A stretch of 64,000 bases of DNA from contig CBDCSM010000013.1 of the NCBI GenBank assembly GCA_965221575.1, forward strand, positions 1 through 64,000. The letters are read 5' to 3'. The first letter of the stretch is position 1; each line of letters begins with the position of its first letter. This document shows positions 9,356-17,942 of the stretch, piece after piece. The DNA is from JAPPHA01 sp965221575. Lineage in GTDB: Bacteria; Pseudomonadota; Alphaproteobacteria; Rhodobacterales; Rhodobacteraceae. The notes under the pieces are model-generated. The model was not told where the DNA came from and did no database searches. It saw only the letters and a list, made by a program, of their open reading frames with translations. A program made the translations under genes and the position numbers.

Positions 9356-11161
9356 ATGAAAGGCAATTTCATCGATAACCTGCCCAAGATCTACGGATTG
9401 TATACGGGCGGCTTTATCGTCTTTATCCTCCTTATGGCCTTGCTGGAGCAGCTAGGCATGGGGGCCGACACGATCGGCATCTTGTTCGTTGCGTTCACGA
9501 TCGTGATCTACGCCACGATCGGCTACCTCTCGAGAACGATGCAGGTCGACGCCTACTACGTGGCCGGACGGGAAGTTCCGCCCGTGTTCAACGGGATGGC
9601 GACAGCCGCTGACTGGATGTCGGGCGCGTCATTCGTCGCGCTTGCCGGCGGTGTCTATTTCGGTGGCCATGGTTACCTCGCGTTTGTCGTCGGATGGACC
9701 GGCGGTTACGTCCTGGTCAACTCGTTGATGGCCCCGTATCTCCGGAAGTTCGGATGCTACACGGTGCCCGACTTCATCGGAACCAGGTACGGTGGAAACA
9801 TGGCGCGGTTTATCGCCGTCGTCATCCTCGTGGTGGCCTCGTTCACATACGTGACGGCGCAGATCAACGCGTCGGGAACGATCGCCGCGCGTGCGCTGCA
9901 AGTGCCGTTCGGGGTTGGCGTCTGGTTCGGCCTTGCCGGTATCCTGATGTGCTCGATGCTCGGCGGTATGCGTGCGGTCACCTGGACCCAGGTTGCCCAG
10001 TACATCGTGCTGATCATCGCGTATCTCGTTCCGGTCATCTGGATGTCCAACGTGCAAGGATTCGGGATCATTCCGCACTTCTCGTACGGCGACGCCGTCC
10101 AGAGAATCGCTGAACTCGAAGTTGAACTCGGCGTGGGAACCGCCGCGACGGAGAGCTTTGCCGGGCGTCGCGTGTTGACGACCTTGCATAATGCTCCCGG
10201 AGGCGCGATGGCGAGCTGGCTGTTCGTGACCCTGGCATTCTCGATGATGGCGGGCACGGCATCGCTTCCGCACATCCTGATGCGTTACTTCACGACGCCA
10301 TCGGTTCGTGCAGCGCGTGTGTCCGTCGGCTGGTCGCTGTTCTTCATCTTCCTGCTGTACTTCACGGCGCCCGCGCTCGCGACGCTGACGAAGCTGCAGC
10401 TTCTTGATCCGACCCTCGCGACGTCGGTCATCGGCAAGAGCTTCGAGGAAGTACAGAACCTGACCTGGATTCAGAAATGGACCAATGTCGGAATGCTGGC
10501 CGTGTCGGACTCGAACGCAGACGGAATTCTGCAGATCAACGAGTTCTTCATGCGTCCGGATATCGTCGTTCTGGCAACTCCGGAAATCGCCGGCCTGCCG
10601 GCCGTGATTTCGGGCCTCGTTGCTGCGGGCGGCCTCGCGGCTGCAATGTCGACCGCGGACGGGCTGCTGCTGGCAATCGCCAACGCGCTGTCCCACGACC
10701 TGTACTACAGCATCATCGACCCGAAGGCGGATACGCGACAGCGTCTTCTCGTCGCACGGGCTCTGCTGATCGTAATCGGGGTTCTCGCGGCTCTCGTCGC
10801 AACCCTGCAGCTGACAGGAATCCTGGGAGCCGTTGCCTGGGCCTTCTGCTTTGCAAGTTCCGGGCTGTTCTTCCCGTTGGTCCTCGGTGTGTGGTGGAAA
10901 CGCGCCAACAGGGCCGGAGCCATCGCGGGCATGGTGTTTGGGTTCCTTGCGGGGACCTGGTACCTGTACCACGTTTACACCGGCGGGACGCCAATTCTTG
11001 GCCTCGATCACTTGAGGTTCGCAATTGTTGGCATGCCCGTCAGCCTCGTTGCGATGGTCATTGTCAGCCTGGCGACGGAAGAACCGGATGAGGAAACCCA
11101 ACGGATGGTAGACGCTACGCGTGACCCATCAGGGCGTGCCGTTCTCGCCAGAGAGCACTAG
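9356..11161 (+). CDS. Sodium:solute symporter, VC_2705-type large subunit
   Basis: The 601-residue protein is an inner-membrane SSS-family symporter with about 13-14 predicted transmembrane helices. Family features include DAYYVAGREVPPVFNGMATA near residues 63-82, TAADWMSGASFVALAG, and SGLVAAGGLAAAMSTADGLLL near residues 420-440. It resembles acetate/organic-acid permeases of the ActP relatives. An internal insertion around residues 365-405 (SNADGILQINEFFMRPD) resembles an EF-hand-like acidic stretch, common in this subfamily. The small subunit precedes it and a terminator follows. Substrate is inferred as a short organic acid, not proven. Confidence 0.9.
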   Translation: MKGNFIDNLPKIYGLYTGGFIVFILLMALLEQLGMGADTIGILFVAFTIVIYATIGYLSRTMQVDAYYVAGREVPPVFNGMATAADWMSGASFVALAGGVYFGGHGYLAFVVGWTGGYVLVNSLMAPYLRKFGCYTVPDFIGTRYGGNMARFIAVVILVVASFTYVTAQINASGTIAARALQVPFGVGVWFGLAGILMCSMLGGMRAVTWTQVAQYIVLIIAYLVPVIWMSNVQGFGIIPHFSYGDAVQRIAELEVELGVGTAATESFAGRRVLTTLHNAPGGAMASWLFVTLAFSMMAGTASLPHILMRYFTTPSVRAARVSVGWSLFFIFLLYFTAPALATLTKLQLLDPTLATSVIGKSFEEVQNLTWIQKWTNVGMLAVSDSNADGILQINEFFMRPDIVVLATPEIAGLPAVISGLVAAGGLAAAMSTADGLLLAIANALSHDLYYSIIDPKADTRQRLLVARALLIVIGVLAALVATLQLTGILGAVAWAFCFASSGLFFPLVLGVWWKRANRAGAIAGMVFGFLAGTWYLYHVYTGGTPILGLDHLRFAIVGMPVSLVAMVIVSLATEEPDEETQRMVDATRDPSGRAVLAREH

Positions 11162-11184
11162 CACCCCAGGGCTTCAAAGACCTC

Positions 11185-11227
11185 CAGGGGGCGGAAAAGC
11201 GATTTTCTGCCCCCTGTTTCTTTTTTT
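11185..11227 (+). terminator. Rho-independent terminator after the symporter gene
   Basis: A near-perfect hairpin with a 14-bp stem (CAGGGGGCGGAAAA, loop GCGA, TTTTCTGCCCCCTG, one G-T pair) is followed by a T-rich tail ending in seven or more T. It lies about 24 bp behind the symporter stop and separates it from the small membrane protein gene. Confidence 0.9.
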
Positions 11228-11250
11228 GACTTTCGAAGGAAACGCTTTTC

Positions 11251-11616
11251 GTGAACCTGCCGAGTTCGATCGCCCATCTTCCGATTGAAGTCGTCATTCT
11301 CGACTACGTGCTCGGCATGATCATGTGGACACTGATCGGCCGGGCCGCCATGAACATTTTCCTTCCGATCGACAGTCCGTTCTTTTTCATGCGGGCGTTC
11401 GTAATGCTGACGGACCCGATCCTGAGAGTGTTTCGGCCGATTACGCCGGGGTTCCTGATTCCTGCTGTCGTACCGCTGTTCGTGGCGTGGTTTTTCTACA
11501 TGATCCGTTTCTATCTCATCCCTTGGTTACTGGGGTATTCCGTTATGGGCATGCTGTCCTTTCCGCTCGAAGGTGAAATTGCCGCGGGTCTTTACCAGCT
11601 GTTTGGACCGGGCTGA
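11251..11616 (+). CDS. Small inner-membrane protein, YggT-like
   Basis: This 121-residue protein has three hydrophobic segments (about residues 15-35, 48-63 and 70-95) with the motif FVMLTDPILRVFRPITPGF, similar to the YggT family of small membrane proteins linked to osmotic tolerance and cell division sites. It starts at GTG 11251 with a purine-rich AAGGAAA upstream. It sits just behind the symporter terminator on the same strand. Function unknown; the YggT assignment rests on the membrane pattern and the PxLxxxRxxxP motif. Confidence 0.65.
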   Translation: MNLPSSIAHLPIEVVILDYVLGMIMWTLIGRAAMNIFLPIDSPFFFMRAFVMLTDPILRVFRPITPGFLIPAVVPLFVAWFFYMIRFYLIPWLLGYSVMGMLSFPLEGEIAAGLYQLFGPG

Positions 11617-11991
11617 GCACATATTGCCGCGTAACAGGTCCGGCAATCCTTCGCCGGAAACTACCAGATCCGCCGTCGGAGCCCTGCCCGCGCTACCGTT
11701 GTTCCGGAACTGCGTGATGGCATCCGTCCGGATTGGGGTCTGACCTGAAGTGCCCGTGGTTCAGGCGTTGTCCCGTCGAGGAGTGACAGGCTTCGGCGTG
11801 TTGCGCAGCAAATCGTACCGGCGTCATGTTGAGCACTGCTGCCGTTCGTCGGCGCTCGCTGAGTCCGGTTGACAAGGTGGGTTGCGTATTGGATTCTCGC
11901 GCGTGGTCCGTGTTCGACTTTGCCCAGAAATCCGGGGGATGGGCTGCCATCACATTGTCAAATATGAATTTTCACGTACTTTTTTAATGAT
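11617..11991. other. Gap of 375 bp before the catabolic cluster
   Basis: No gene is supported. A small hairpin TCCGGC...GCCGGA (about 11639-11658) follows the membrane-protein gene but lacks a T-run. The last 60 bp are AT-rich and probably hold the promoter of the cluster starting with the FAD oxidoreductase. Confidence 0.45.
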
Positions 11992-13584
11992 TTGGGGGTG
12001 GTCTTGACAGCAAGGGATTTCGACATCGTGATCGCCGGCGGCGGGCACAATGGCCTCGCTTGCGGGGCGTGGCTCGCGCGGAGCGGTCTCAAGGTCTGCG
12101 TCGTAGAACGCAATCCCTGGATCGGTGGCGGTTGCGTGACGCGCGAGGTGACCCTGCCGGGGTTCAAGCACGATCTCTTCGGTTCTTCCCACGTCTGGAT
12201 TCATGCGAACCCGGACTTCCAGGAACTGCTGCCCGATCTCGAGGAACACGGGCTCGAATACATTTGGGAAGACGACCATATCACCGGACACCCGAACCGC
12301 GACGGGAAAGGGATCGTCGTCTACAAGGACGTCGACAGGACGTGCGAGAGCATTGCGGAGTACTCGTCGAAGGATGCGGCGCGCTACCGGGAGATTCATG
12401 ACAGCTGGCACGAGATCCGTGACGGGTTCGTCAAGGGCATGTTTTCGCCGCCGTCGAAGCCGGGTGTCATGCCTTCGATTCTCCAGAACAGCTACGAGGG
12501 CCTCCTGAAGCTCAGGGAATTCAACCTGTCCTCGAGGCAGTTCGTCTTGCAGAACTTCGAAAATGACACGGTTCGCGCCTTCATACTGGGCTGGGCGCTG
12601 GCGCCGCAGATCTTTCCGGACACGGAATGCACGGGGCAGTCGTTCTATATCCTGATTCCGGGTATCCACACTTACGGTGCGGCAATTCCGAAGGGGGGTT
12701 CGATGATGCTGCCCGTCGCGCTGGCGCGCTACATCGAGGCGAAGGGCGGCGGCGTCATGACCGAGGCACCCGTCAGCCGCTTCGTTCTCGACGGTGACGG
12801 CAGCTGCGTCGGCGTCCGGCTGGAAAGCGGCGACGTCGTCACCGCCAGCAAGGCCGTAGTCACCAGTCTCGGCCTCAAGGTTTCCTTCCTCGACTGCATG
12901 GACCCCGACGACCTGCAACCGGAATTCGTCAAGGCATGCAGGAACTTCTCCTATGGTTCCGTATCGATCGCACGCGTACATTACGCGCTCGACGAATTGC
13001 CGGTTTACAGGAACGGAGAAGACATGAACGCCTGCGCGTTCCACCGGATCTTCGGAACCATGCACGACATCGACGTCCAGTATGGCGAGATTCTGATGGG
13101 GAAGGCCCCTTCCAACCCGTTCCTGTGGTCGGCTGGCTGGACCAGGCTGGACCCCGGCCGTGCACCGGATGGCAAGCATACGTTGATTCTGGATACGTTC
13201 GTGCCGGCACGCCTCGCAAACGGAGTGAGTTGGGGTGACTACATCGAGGAATACGTGGAGAATGTCCTGCTGAAAGTCTTGCGCCGCCACACCGTGAACA
13301 TGGGCCCGGAGAACCTGCTCGGCGCATATTACGAGACCAGCGTCAGCCTCGAGGAGGCCAATCCGGCCTTCGTGTCCGGAAGTACGACCGGCGGCGAACG
13401 CCTGCTGTCCCAGATGGGTTACATGCGCCCGCTGCCAGGATACTCGCAATACAAGTCCCCGATCCCCAATCTCTACATGACCGGACCGAGTTGCCACCCT
13501 GGCGGAGGTATCACCGCGATGGGGACGATTACCGCCAACGTGATGCTGCACGATTTCGGCATGCCGCATCGTCCAATCCATTGA
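11992..13584 (+). CDS. FAD-dependent oxidoreductase, phytoene-desaturase-like
   Basis: The product (about 525-530 residues) has an N-terminal FAD-binding GG motif (DIVIAGGGHNGLACGAWLA) followed by VVERNPWIGGGCVTRE, and a C-terminal LYMTGPSCHPGGGITAMGT dinucleotide-closing motif, the pattern of the phytoene dehydrogenase/CrtI-like amine oxidase superfamily. In this branch the substrates are mostly unknown and it need not be a carotenoid enzyme: no other carotenoid gene is present. No ATG is available; the start could be TTG 11992, GTG 11998 or TTG 12004, and TTG 12004 gives MTARDFDIVIAGGG behind GGGGGTGG. It opens a same-strand cluster with the carbon-nitrogen hydrolase 8 bp downstream. Confidence 0.82.
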   Translation: MGVVLTARDFDIVIAGGGHNGLACGAWLARSGLKVCVVERNPWIGGGCVTREVTLPGFKHDLFGSSHVWIHANPDFQELLPDLEEHGLEYIWEDDHITGHPNRDGKGIVVYKDVDRTCESIAEYSSKDAARYREIHDSWHEIRDGFVKGMFSPPSKPGVMPSILQNSYEGLLKLREFNLSSRQFVLQNFENDTVRAFILGWALAPQIFPDTECTGQSFYILIPGIHTYGAAIPKGGSMMLPVALARYIEAKGGGVMTEAPVSRFVLDGDGSCVGVRLESGDVVTASKAVVTSLGLKVSFLDCMDPDDLQPEFVKACRNFSYGSVSIARVHYALDELPVYRNGEDMNACAFHRIFGTMHDIDVQYGEILMGKAPSNPFLWSAGWTRLDPGRAPDGKHTLILDTFVPARLANGVSWGDYIEEYVENVLLKVLRRHTVNMGPENLLGAYYETSVSLEEANPAFVSGSTTGGERLLSQMGYMRPLPGYSQYKSPIPNLYMTGPSCHPGGGITAMGTITANVMLHDFGMPHRPIH

Positions 13585-13592
13585 GGCCCTCC

Positions 13593-14741
13593 ATGCGTAC
13601 ACCGATCGAAAAATACACCGCCCTCATCATGCAGCCCCACGTGGAAGTGGCGACCGACCGAGACGGCATCCGTCGCAACCTGGACCGGGCCCTCGACATG
13701 ATTGAATTCGGTGTGGGGTACTACTGGGAAGTGCCGGTTCGGCTTGCCGTGTTTCCGGAGTATTTCCTGCAGGGAGTGACCACGCCGGGGAAGGGCGAAC
13801 ACGGCCTCAAGGAATTCATGAAGAAGGCGATCACCTTCGACGATGACGAAATCCTGGCGCTTGTCGAGAAGTGCCGGGAACACTCCATGTACATTGCCGC
13901 GGGCGGCGTCGTCGAGGAAGTCGAGGCGTTTCCGGGCCGCTGGTTCAACACTGCCTTCATCCTCGGCCCGGGCGGCGTGGAGCTGATTTACCGGAAGTAC
14001 CATGTTCCCGCCTCGATCGGACTCGGAACATCGCCCCACGACATGTGGGACGAATACGGTGCGGCCGTTGGCACCGACATCAAGGACCTGTTTCCCGTGC
14101 TTGACACGCCCATCGGCAAGCTCGGGTGCATGACCTGCCACGACGGGGCGACTCCGGAAGTCAGCCGTGCGCTCGGATTCAATGGGGTCGAGGTCATCTG
14201 CCACCCTGTCGCCTTGCAGGAAGTCGAGGGCGTCAGCGCGCCCTGGGACTTCTGGATGTTCTCGCGGCGCACGCGCGCCCATGACAACATGGCCTATCTT
14301 CTCGGATCGAACTGGGGAACGGTGGACTACCGGTTCTATCCCAAGGCATTCTGTGCCGGAAACTCGTTCGCGATCGACTATACCGGCATGGTCATGCGTC
14401 ACGCGTCATATCCGGAAGAGCAGGTCCTCGCTGCCGTCATCGACGTCGAAGCGCTCAGGGAGCATCGCACCCGCATCAACCATAACATGTGGGTCGACGT
14501 GCGCACGGAAGCCTTCCGCCAGATCTACGAGGATCCCATCTATCCGCCGAACCTGTTTCCTACGGGAAACCCGCCAAGAAACCTTGCCCACAAGATGACC
14601 GGTGCGTACACCTCGATGGACCTCATGTACGAACGAGGCCAGTTCGTCATGCCGTTCGACAAGGACGGCATGAAACACTCGGAACTGCTGAAGGCCAGGA
14701 TCCGCACGGCGCAGAAGCACGGCGCGTTACGGAAGGACTAG
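13593..14741 (+). CDS. Carbon-nitrogen hydrolase (nitrilase superfamily)
   Basis: The 382-residue enzyme has the nitrilase-superfamily triad: Glu in VFPEYFLQG (about residue 53), Lys in IYRKYHVPAS (about residue 136) and Cys in GCMTCHDGATPEV (about residue 179). It therefore probably hydrolyses an amide, ureide or nitrile carbon-nitrogen bond. It is longer than typical 280-300-residue amidases, with a C-terminal extension of about 80 residues containing NPPRNLAHKMTGA. The ATG at 13593 follows the upstream gene by 8 bp; frames further upstream overlap that gene. The position next to an aminotransferase and a thiamine-diphosphate enzyme suggests a nitrogenous substrate. Confidence 0.88.
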   Translation: MRTPIEKYTALIMQPHVEVATDRDGIRRNLDRALDMIEFGVGYYWEVPVRLAVFPEYFLQGVTTPGKGEHGLKEFMKKAITFDDDEILALVEKCREHSMYIAAGGVVEEVEAFPGRWFNTAFILGPGGVELIYRKYHVPASIGLGTSPHDMWDEYGAAVGTDIKDLFPVLDTPIGKLGCMTCHDGATPEVSRALGFNGVEVICHPVALQEVEGVSAPWDFWMFSRRTRAHDNMAYLLGSNWGTVDYRFYPKAFCAGNSFAIDYTGMVMRHASYPEEQVLAAVIDVEALREHRTRINHNMWVDVRTEAFRQIYEDPIYPPNLFPTGNPPRNLAHKMTGAYTSMDLMYERGQFVMPFDKDGMKHSELLKARIRTAQKHGALRKD

Positions 14742-14745
14742 GGCC

Positions 14746-15015
14746 ATGCATGTCAGCACACCCGTCGCCGACATGGAAATCAATCTCGATCGGCTTGTCG
14801 TCGAGAACGGCATGCTCGTCGTGACCAACTCCGGCAACGATGCCATGCCAGCCCGTGCAGTCATCGGGCCCGGTGACGTGCGCCGGCTCTTCGGCGCGCT
14901 CCTTCGCCCGCGCGTCGCCTGGTACCTTCTCACGTGCCTCTTCCGTCCGGACCGGGACGGGCGGGGCGTGGGCGGCGGCCGGAACGACGATCACCCATCG
15001 CCCGTGTCCTGGTAG
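14746..15015 (+). CDS. Small hypothetical protein
   Basis: An 89-residue frame starts 4 bp after the hydrolase stop and ends 7 bp before the next gene, spacing that fits a real operon gene. The N-terminal half is acidic and regular (MEINLDRLVVENGMLVVTNS), followed by RLFGALLRPRVAWYLLTCLF, a possible amphipathic or membrane-associated helix, and a glycine/arginine-rich tail. I recognise no family. The tail after residue 65 is low in order and might be read-through of a shorter ancestral gene. Confidence 0.55.
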   Translation: MHVSTPVADMEINLDRLVVENGMLVVTNSGNDAMPARAVIGPGDVRRLFGALLRPRVAWYLLTCLFRPDRDGRGVGGGRNDDHPSPVSW

Positions 15016-15022
15016 CCCGGGC

Positions 15023-16705
15023 ATGAACATAGCTGCCAGTCCTGTTTCGGAAGGCGTGCGGACGGGCGCGGACATCCTCCTCGCGGCGCTGCGGGTAAAC
15101 GGGATCACTTCGCTGTTCGGGCTCCCCGGCGGCCAGCTTGACGACATGTTCGACGCCATATGCCGCGCTGACGGCGACTTCACGACCATTCGTTCCCGGC
15201 ACGAACAGGGGGCTGCGTACATGGCATACGGCGCCGCGCGGTCCACGGGGAAACCGTCGGCGTTTCTGGTCGTGCCGGGACCAGGGCTCATGAACACGAT
15301 GGGGGCGCTTTCGACCGCTTGGGCGACAAACACACCGGTACTCAGTCTCAGCGGTCAGATACCGTCGGACGCCATCGGTTCCGGCCGAGGTTACCTGCAC
15401 GAGATTCCCGACCAGCTGGCAACCGTCAGAACACTGCTGAAGCACGCCGAACGGATAGACGAGCCTGATGACGCGCCGGCGATGGTGAATGCCGCGTTCC
15501 GGGCGATGCTGACAGGTCGTCCAGGCCCGGTCCACCTGGAAATGGCGCCGGACGTGATGGCCCGGGCAAGGGCGGCCACAACCGTCCGGGCAGCCCGGAT
15601 TCCCGCGGCTCCCGCCGCCGCCGAGACGGACATCACGGCCGCCGCCGCGCTCCTGGCATCGGCCCGGCGCCCGCTCATCTTCGTCGGTGGCGGCGCGACT
15701 CATGCGGCCGAAGAAGTCAGGGAACTCATGCGGTTGATCGAAGCGCCGGTCACCTGTTTCCGCGGCGGCCGCGGGATCGTAGACGATCGCGACTACCACG
15801 CGCAGGTCTTCCCGGCGGGCCGGCGGCTGTGGAAGCACGCGGACGTCGTTCTTGCCATCGGGACGAGGATGAAGTTTCCGCAGCTTTACTGGGGCCTGGA
15901 CGACAACATCAAGGTGATTCGCATCGATATCGACCGGCGAGAATTCGGCCGGTACGCGCCTGCCGCCGTCGCACTCCACGGAGACAGCAAGGCGACGCTC
16001 AAGCTGTTGGTGCCCATGCTCGAGGACGCGATCGGAACACCGCCCGCCTCGCGCGAGGACGAACTCACCGCGCTCAAGTCAGGGCTTCAGTCGGACATCA
16101 GGCGCGACGTTGGCCCGCAGATGGAATACCTCGATGCCATCCGCGATGTGCTCCCCGACGAAGGAATTTTCTGCGACGAGGTTACGCAGATCGGGTTCGT
16201 GTCCTGGTTCGGCTTTCCGGTCCACCGCCTTCGCGGACATGTCAATTGCGGCTATCAGGGTACGCTCGGCTACGGATTCGCGACGGCACTGGGCGTGAAG
16301 GCCGCAAATCCGGACGTGCCGGTCGTGAGCATTTCGGGGGACGGAGGATTCCTTTACACCGCCAACGAACTCGCCGCGGCCGTCGAATACGGTATCAACC
16401 TTGTCACTGTCGTGTTCAACGACAACCGCTATGCCAACGTCTATCGGCAGCAGAAAGAGTGGTATGACGGCCGCTTCATCGCCTCGGACCTGCACAACCC
16501 GGATTTCATCGCCTTCGCCCGCAGTTTCGGTGCCAAAGCGGAACGCGTGAACGGCCCCCGGGAGCTGCGGCGCGCGCTCGAGCGCGGGTTCGCCGCAAGG
16601 ATGCCGACCGTGATCGAGGCGCACCAGCCGCACGACCTGCCGACACCCTGGCCGTACATTCTCGGGGGCGCCGTGAGAGAGCGGAAACCGGCGGGAGCAA
16701 GCTGA
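15023..16705 (+). CDS. Thiamine-diphosphate-dependent enzyme, acetolactate-synthase-like
   Basis: The 560-residue protein has the three-domain layout of the pyruvate-oxidase/acetolactate-synthase family. The catalytic Glu is in RSRHEQGAAYMAYGAAR near residue 60, and the cofactor motif GDGGFLYTANELAAAVEYG through NDNRYANVY lies near residues 438-475. It probably decarboxylates a 2-oxo acid or carries out a carboligation. There is no accompanying regulatory subunit, so a housekeeping acetolactate synthase role is unlikely. The ATG at 15023 is chosen because it matches family length; an upstream frame overlaps the small protein. It is followed by an aminotransferase that could supply its 2-oxo acid. 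Confidence 0.87.
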   Translation: MNIAASPVSEGVRTGADILLAALRVNGITSLFGLPGGQLDDMFDAICRADGDFTTIRSRHEQGAAYMAYGAARSTGKPSAFLVVPGPGLMNTMGALSTAWATNTPVLSLSGQIPSDAIGSGRGYLHEIPDQLATVRTLLKHAERIDEPDDAPAMVNAAFRAMLTGRPGPVHLEMAPDVMARARAATTVRAARIPAAPAAAETDITAAAALLASARRPLIFVGGGATHAAEEVRELMRLIEAPVTCFRGGRGIVDDRDYHAQVFPAGRRLWKHADVVLAIGTRMKFPQLYWGLDDNIKVIRIDIDRREFGRYAPAAVALHGDSKATLKLLVPMLEDAIGTPPASREDELTALKSGLQSDIRRDVGPQMEYLDAIRDVLPDEGIFCDEVTQIGFVSWFGFPVHRLRGHVNCGYQGTLGYGFATALGVKAANPDVPVVSISGDGGFLYTANELAAAVEYGINLVTVVFNDNRYANVYRQQKEWYDGRFIASDLHNPDFIAFARSFGAKAERVNGPRELRRALERGFAARMPTVIEAHQPHDLPTPWPYILGGAVRERKPAGAS

Positions 16706-16708
16706 GCC

Positions 16709-16765
16709 ATGGCCATTCACGAGCACACGGTTCTTTCCTTCACCCGGCCGGAGTCGCTGCCATGA
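16709..16765 (+). CDS. 18-codon upstream ORF coupled to the aminotransferase
   Basis: Four bases after the preceding stop, an ATG opens MAIHEHTVLSFTRPESLP and its TGA overlaps the aminotransferase ATG in an ATGA junction at 16762-16765. The peptide is too short to be functional by similarity. The perfect overlap suggests translational coupling, or it is a chance frame. It is not rich in one amino acid, so a classical attenuation leader is not obvious. Confidence 0.35.
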   Translation: MAIHEHTVLSFTRPESLP

Positions 16766-17856
16766 CACCGGGCGTGAAACCCGCGCTGGCGGACGTGTCT
16801 CCCTACAGGCAGGGAAAGGCGACGGTCACCCGGATCGGACGCGTCGTCAAGCTGTCGTCGAACGAGTCGCCGTACCCGCCAAGCCCGGCCGCGGTTGCCG
16901 CGTTCCACGGAACCGAACGGGAGCTCGGCCGGTACCCGGACGGATCGCAGGCGGGAATCCGGCAGGCCCTCGCGACGGTTCACGGCATCCCTGAACGCAA
17001 CATATTCGCCGGGAACGGTTCGGAAGAGGCAATCGGACTCGTGATCCGGTCAGTGATGTCGGCCGGGGACGAGATGGTGACGAGCCGGAACAGTTTCATC
17101 ATGGCCGACATCCATGCCCGGTCCGTCGGCGCCGAAATCGTCAGGTGCGACGAAACCCGCCACCGTGTCGATGTCCGGCGAATCCTCTCTGCCGTTTCTG
17201 ACCGCACCCGGATCGTCTATGTCTGCTCGCCGAACAATCCGACCGGCACATATACGACGGCAGGTGAACTCCGCCGCCTCGATGCGGAACTGCCGGCCGG
17301 CGTTCTCCTGATCGTGGACGCGGCCTACGGGGAGTTTGTCGATGCCGGGGATTACGACACCGGGCAGGCGCTGTTTTCGCCCGGAGGCCGCATTGTCGTG
17401 ACCCGGACGTTCTCGAAGGCGTACGCGCTCGCTGGGCTCAGGATCGGGTGGGCCCTCGCGCCGGACGGCGTCATCGATGCCGTGAATCGCCTGAGGACGC
17501 CCTTCAACACCAACCAGGCTGCGCTCAACGCGGCCGTCGCCGCGGTGCAGGACCAGGATTACCTGGAACGAGTCGTGGAACGCATTCGCAAGACCCGCGA
17601 ACGCTTTGCCGCATCGCTTCGTGAACTGCGGCTCTCAGTCGTGCCGAGCCAGGCGAATTTCGTGCTCCTGACCTTTCCGGAGGGAAGAAACCACGCAGAA
17701 GACCTTGACGCCGCCCTGCAGGCTTCAGGCATACTCGGGAGGCCCGCCGCGGCTGGCGCCAACGAGTTCCGGATCTCGATCGGAACGGAAGAGGAAATGT
17801 CGCTTGCACTTGCGGCAATCCGTGACTGGGTCAATTCACGGGGAAAGCCGTTTTGA
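16762..17856 (+). CDS. Class I/II PLP aminotransferase, HisC-like
   Basis: The 364-residue enzyme belongs to the histidinol-phosphate aminotransferase branch of fold-type I PLP enzymes. Features are KLSSNESPYPPSPA near residue 30, the CSPNNPTGTY active-site Asn near residue 155, DAAYGEFVD near residue 190, and the PLP Lys in TRTFSKAYALAGLRIGWA near residue 219. It transfers an amino group between an amino acid or amino phosphate and a 2-oxo acid. Its position inside a catabolic cluster, far from other his genes, argues for a specialised substrate rather than histidine synthesis. The ATG overlaps a short upstream ORF. Confidence 0.86.
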   Translation: MTPGVKPALADVSPYRQGKATVTRIGRVVKLSSNESPYPPSPAAVAAFHGTERELGRYPDGSQAGIRQALATVHGIPERNIFAGNGSEEAIGLVIRSVMSAGDEMVTSRNSFIMADIHARSVGAEIVRCDETRHRVDVRRILSAVSDRTRIVYVCSPNNPTGTYTTAGELRRLDAELPAGVLLIVDAAYGEFVDAGDYDTGQALFSPGGRIVVTRTFSKAYALAGLRIGWALAPDGVIDAVNRLRTPFNTNQAALNAAVAAVQDQDYLERVVERIRKTRERFAASLRELRLSVVPSQANFVLLTFPEGRNHAEDLDAALQASGILGRPAAAGANEFRISIGTEEEMSLALAAIRDWVNSRGKPF

Positions 17857-17942
17857 CCTGAAGTGACGAAACGTCCCGCATGTCCTGACCGGAGGGGCAT
17901 GGCGACGGACTCTGGCAACATCCGGTTCTGGAGGGATGAAAC

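Noticed and set aside
9629..11101. 490-codon minus-strand frame opposite the symporter
   Set aside because: It has a composition rich in Arg, His, Gln and Asp typical of antisense to a membrane protein gene, and no family motif.
11992..13584. Carotenoid biosynthesis enzyme
   Set aside because: The protein belongs to the phytoene-desaturase-like superfamily, but there is no crtB, crtE or other carotenoid gene in the cluster, and the neighbours are catabolic. Only the general flavoprotein call is supported.
15023..16705. Housekeeping acetolactate synthase (ilvB)
   Set aside because: No ilvN-type small subunit or ilvC follows, and the gene lies in a catabolic cluster.
16762..17856. Histidine biosynthesis hisC
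   Set aside because: Similarity is real, but no other his gene is near and the cluster context points elsewhere, so I did not assign the symbol.
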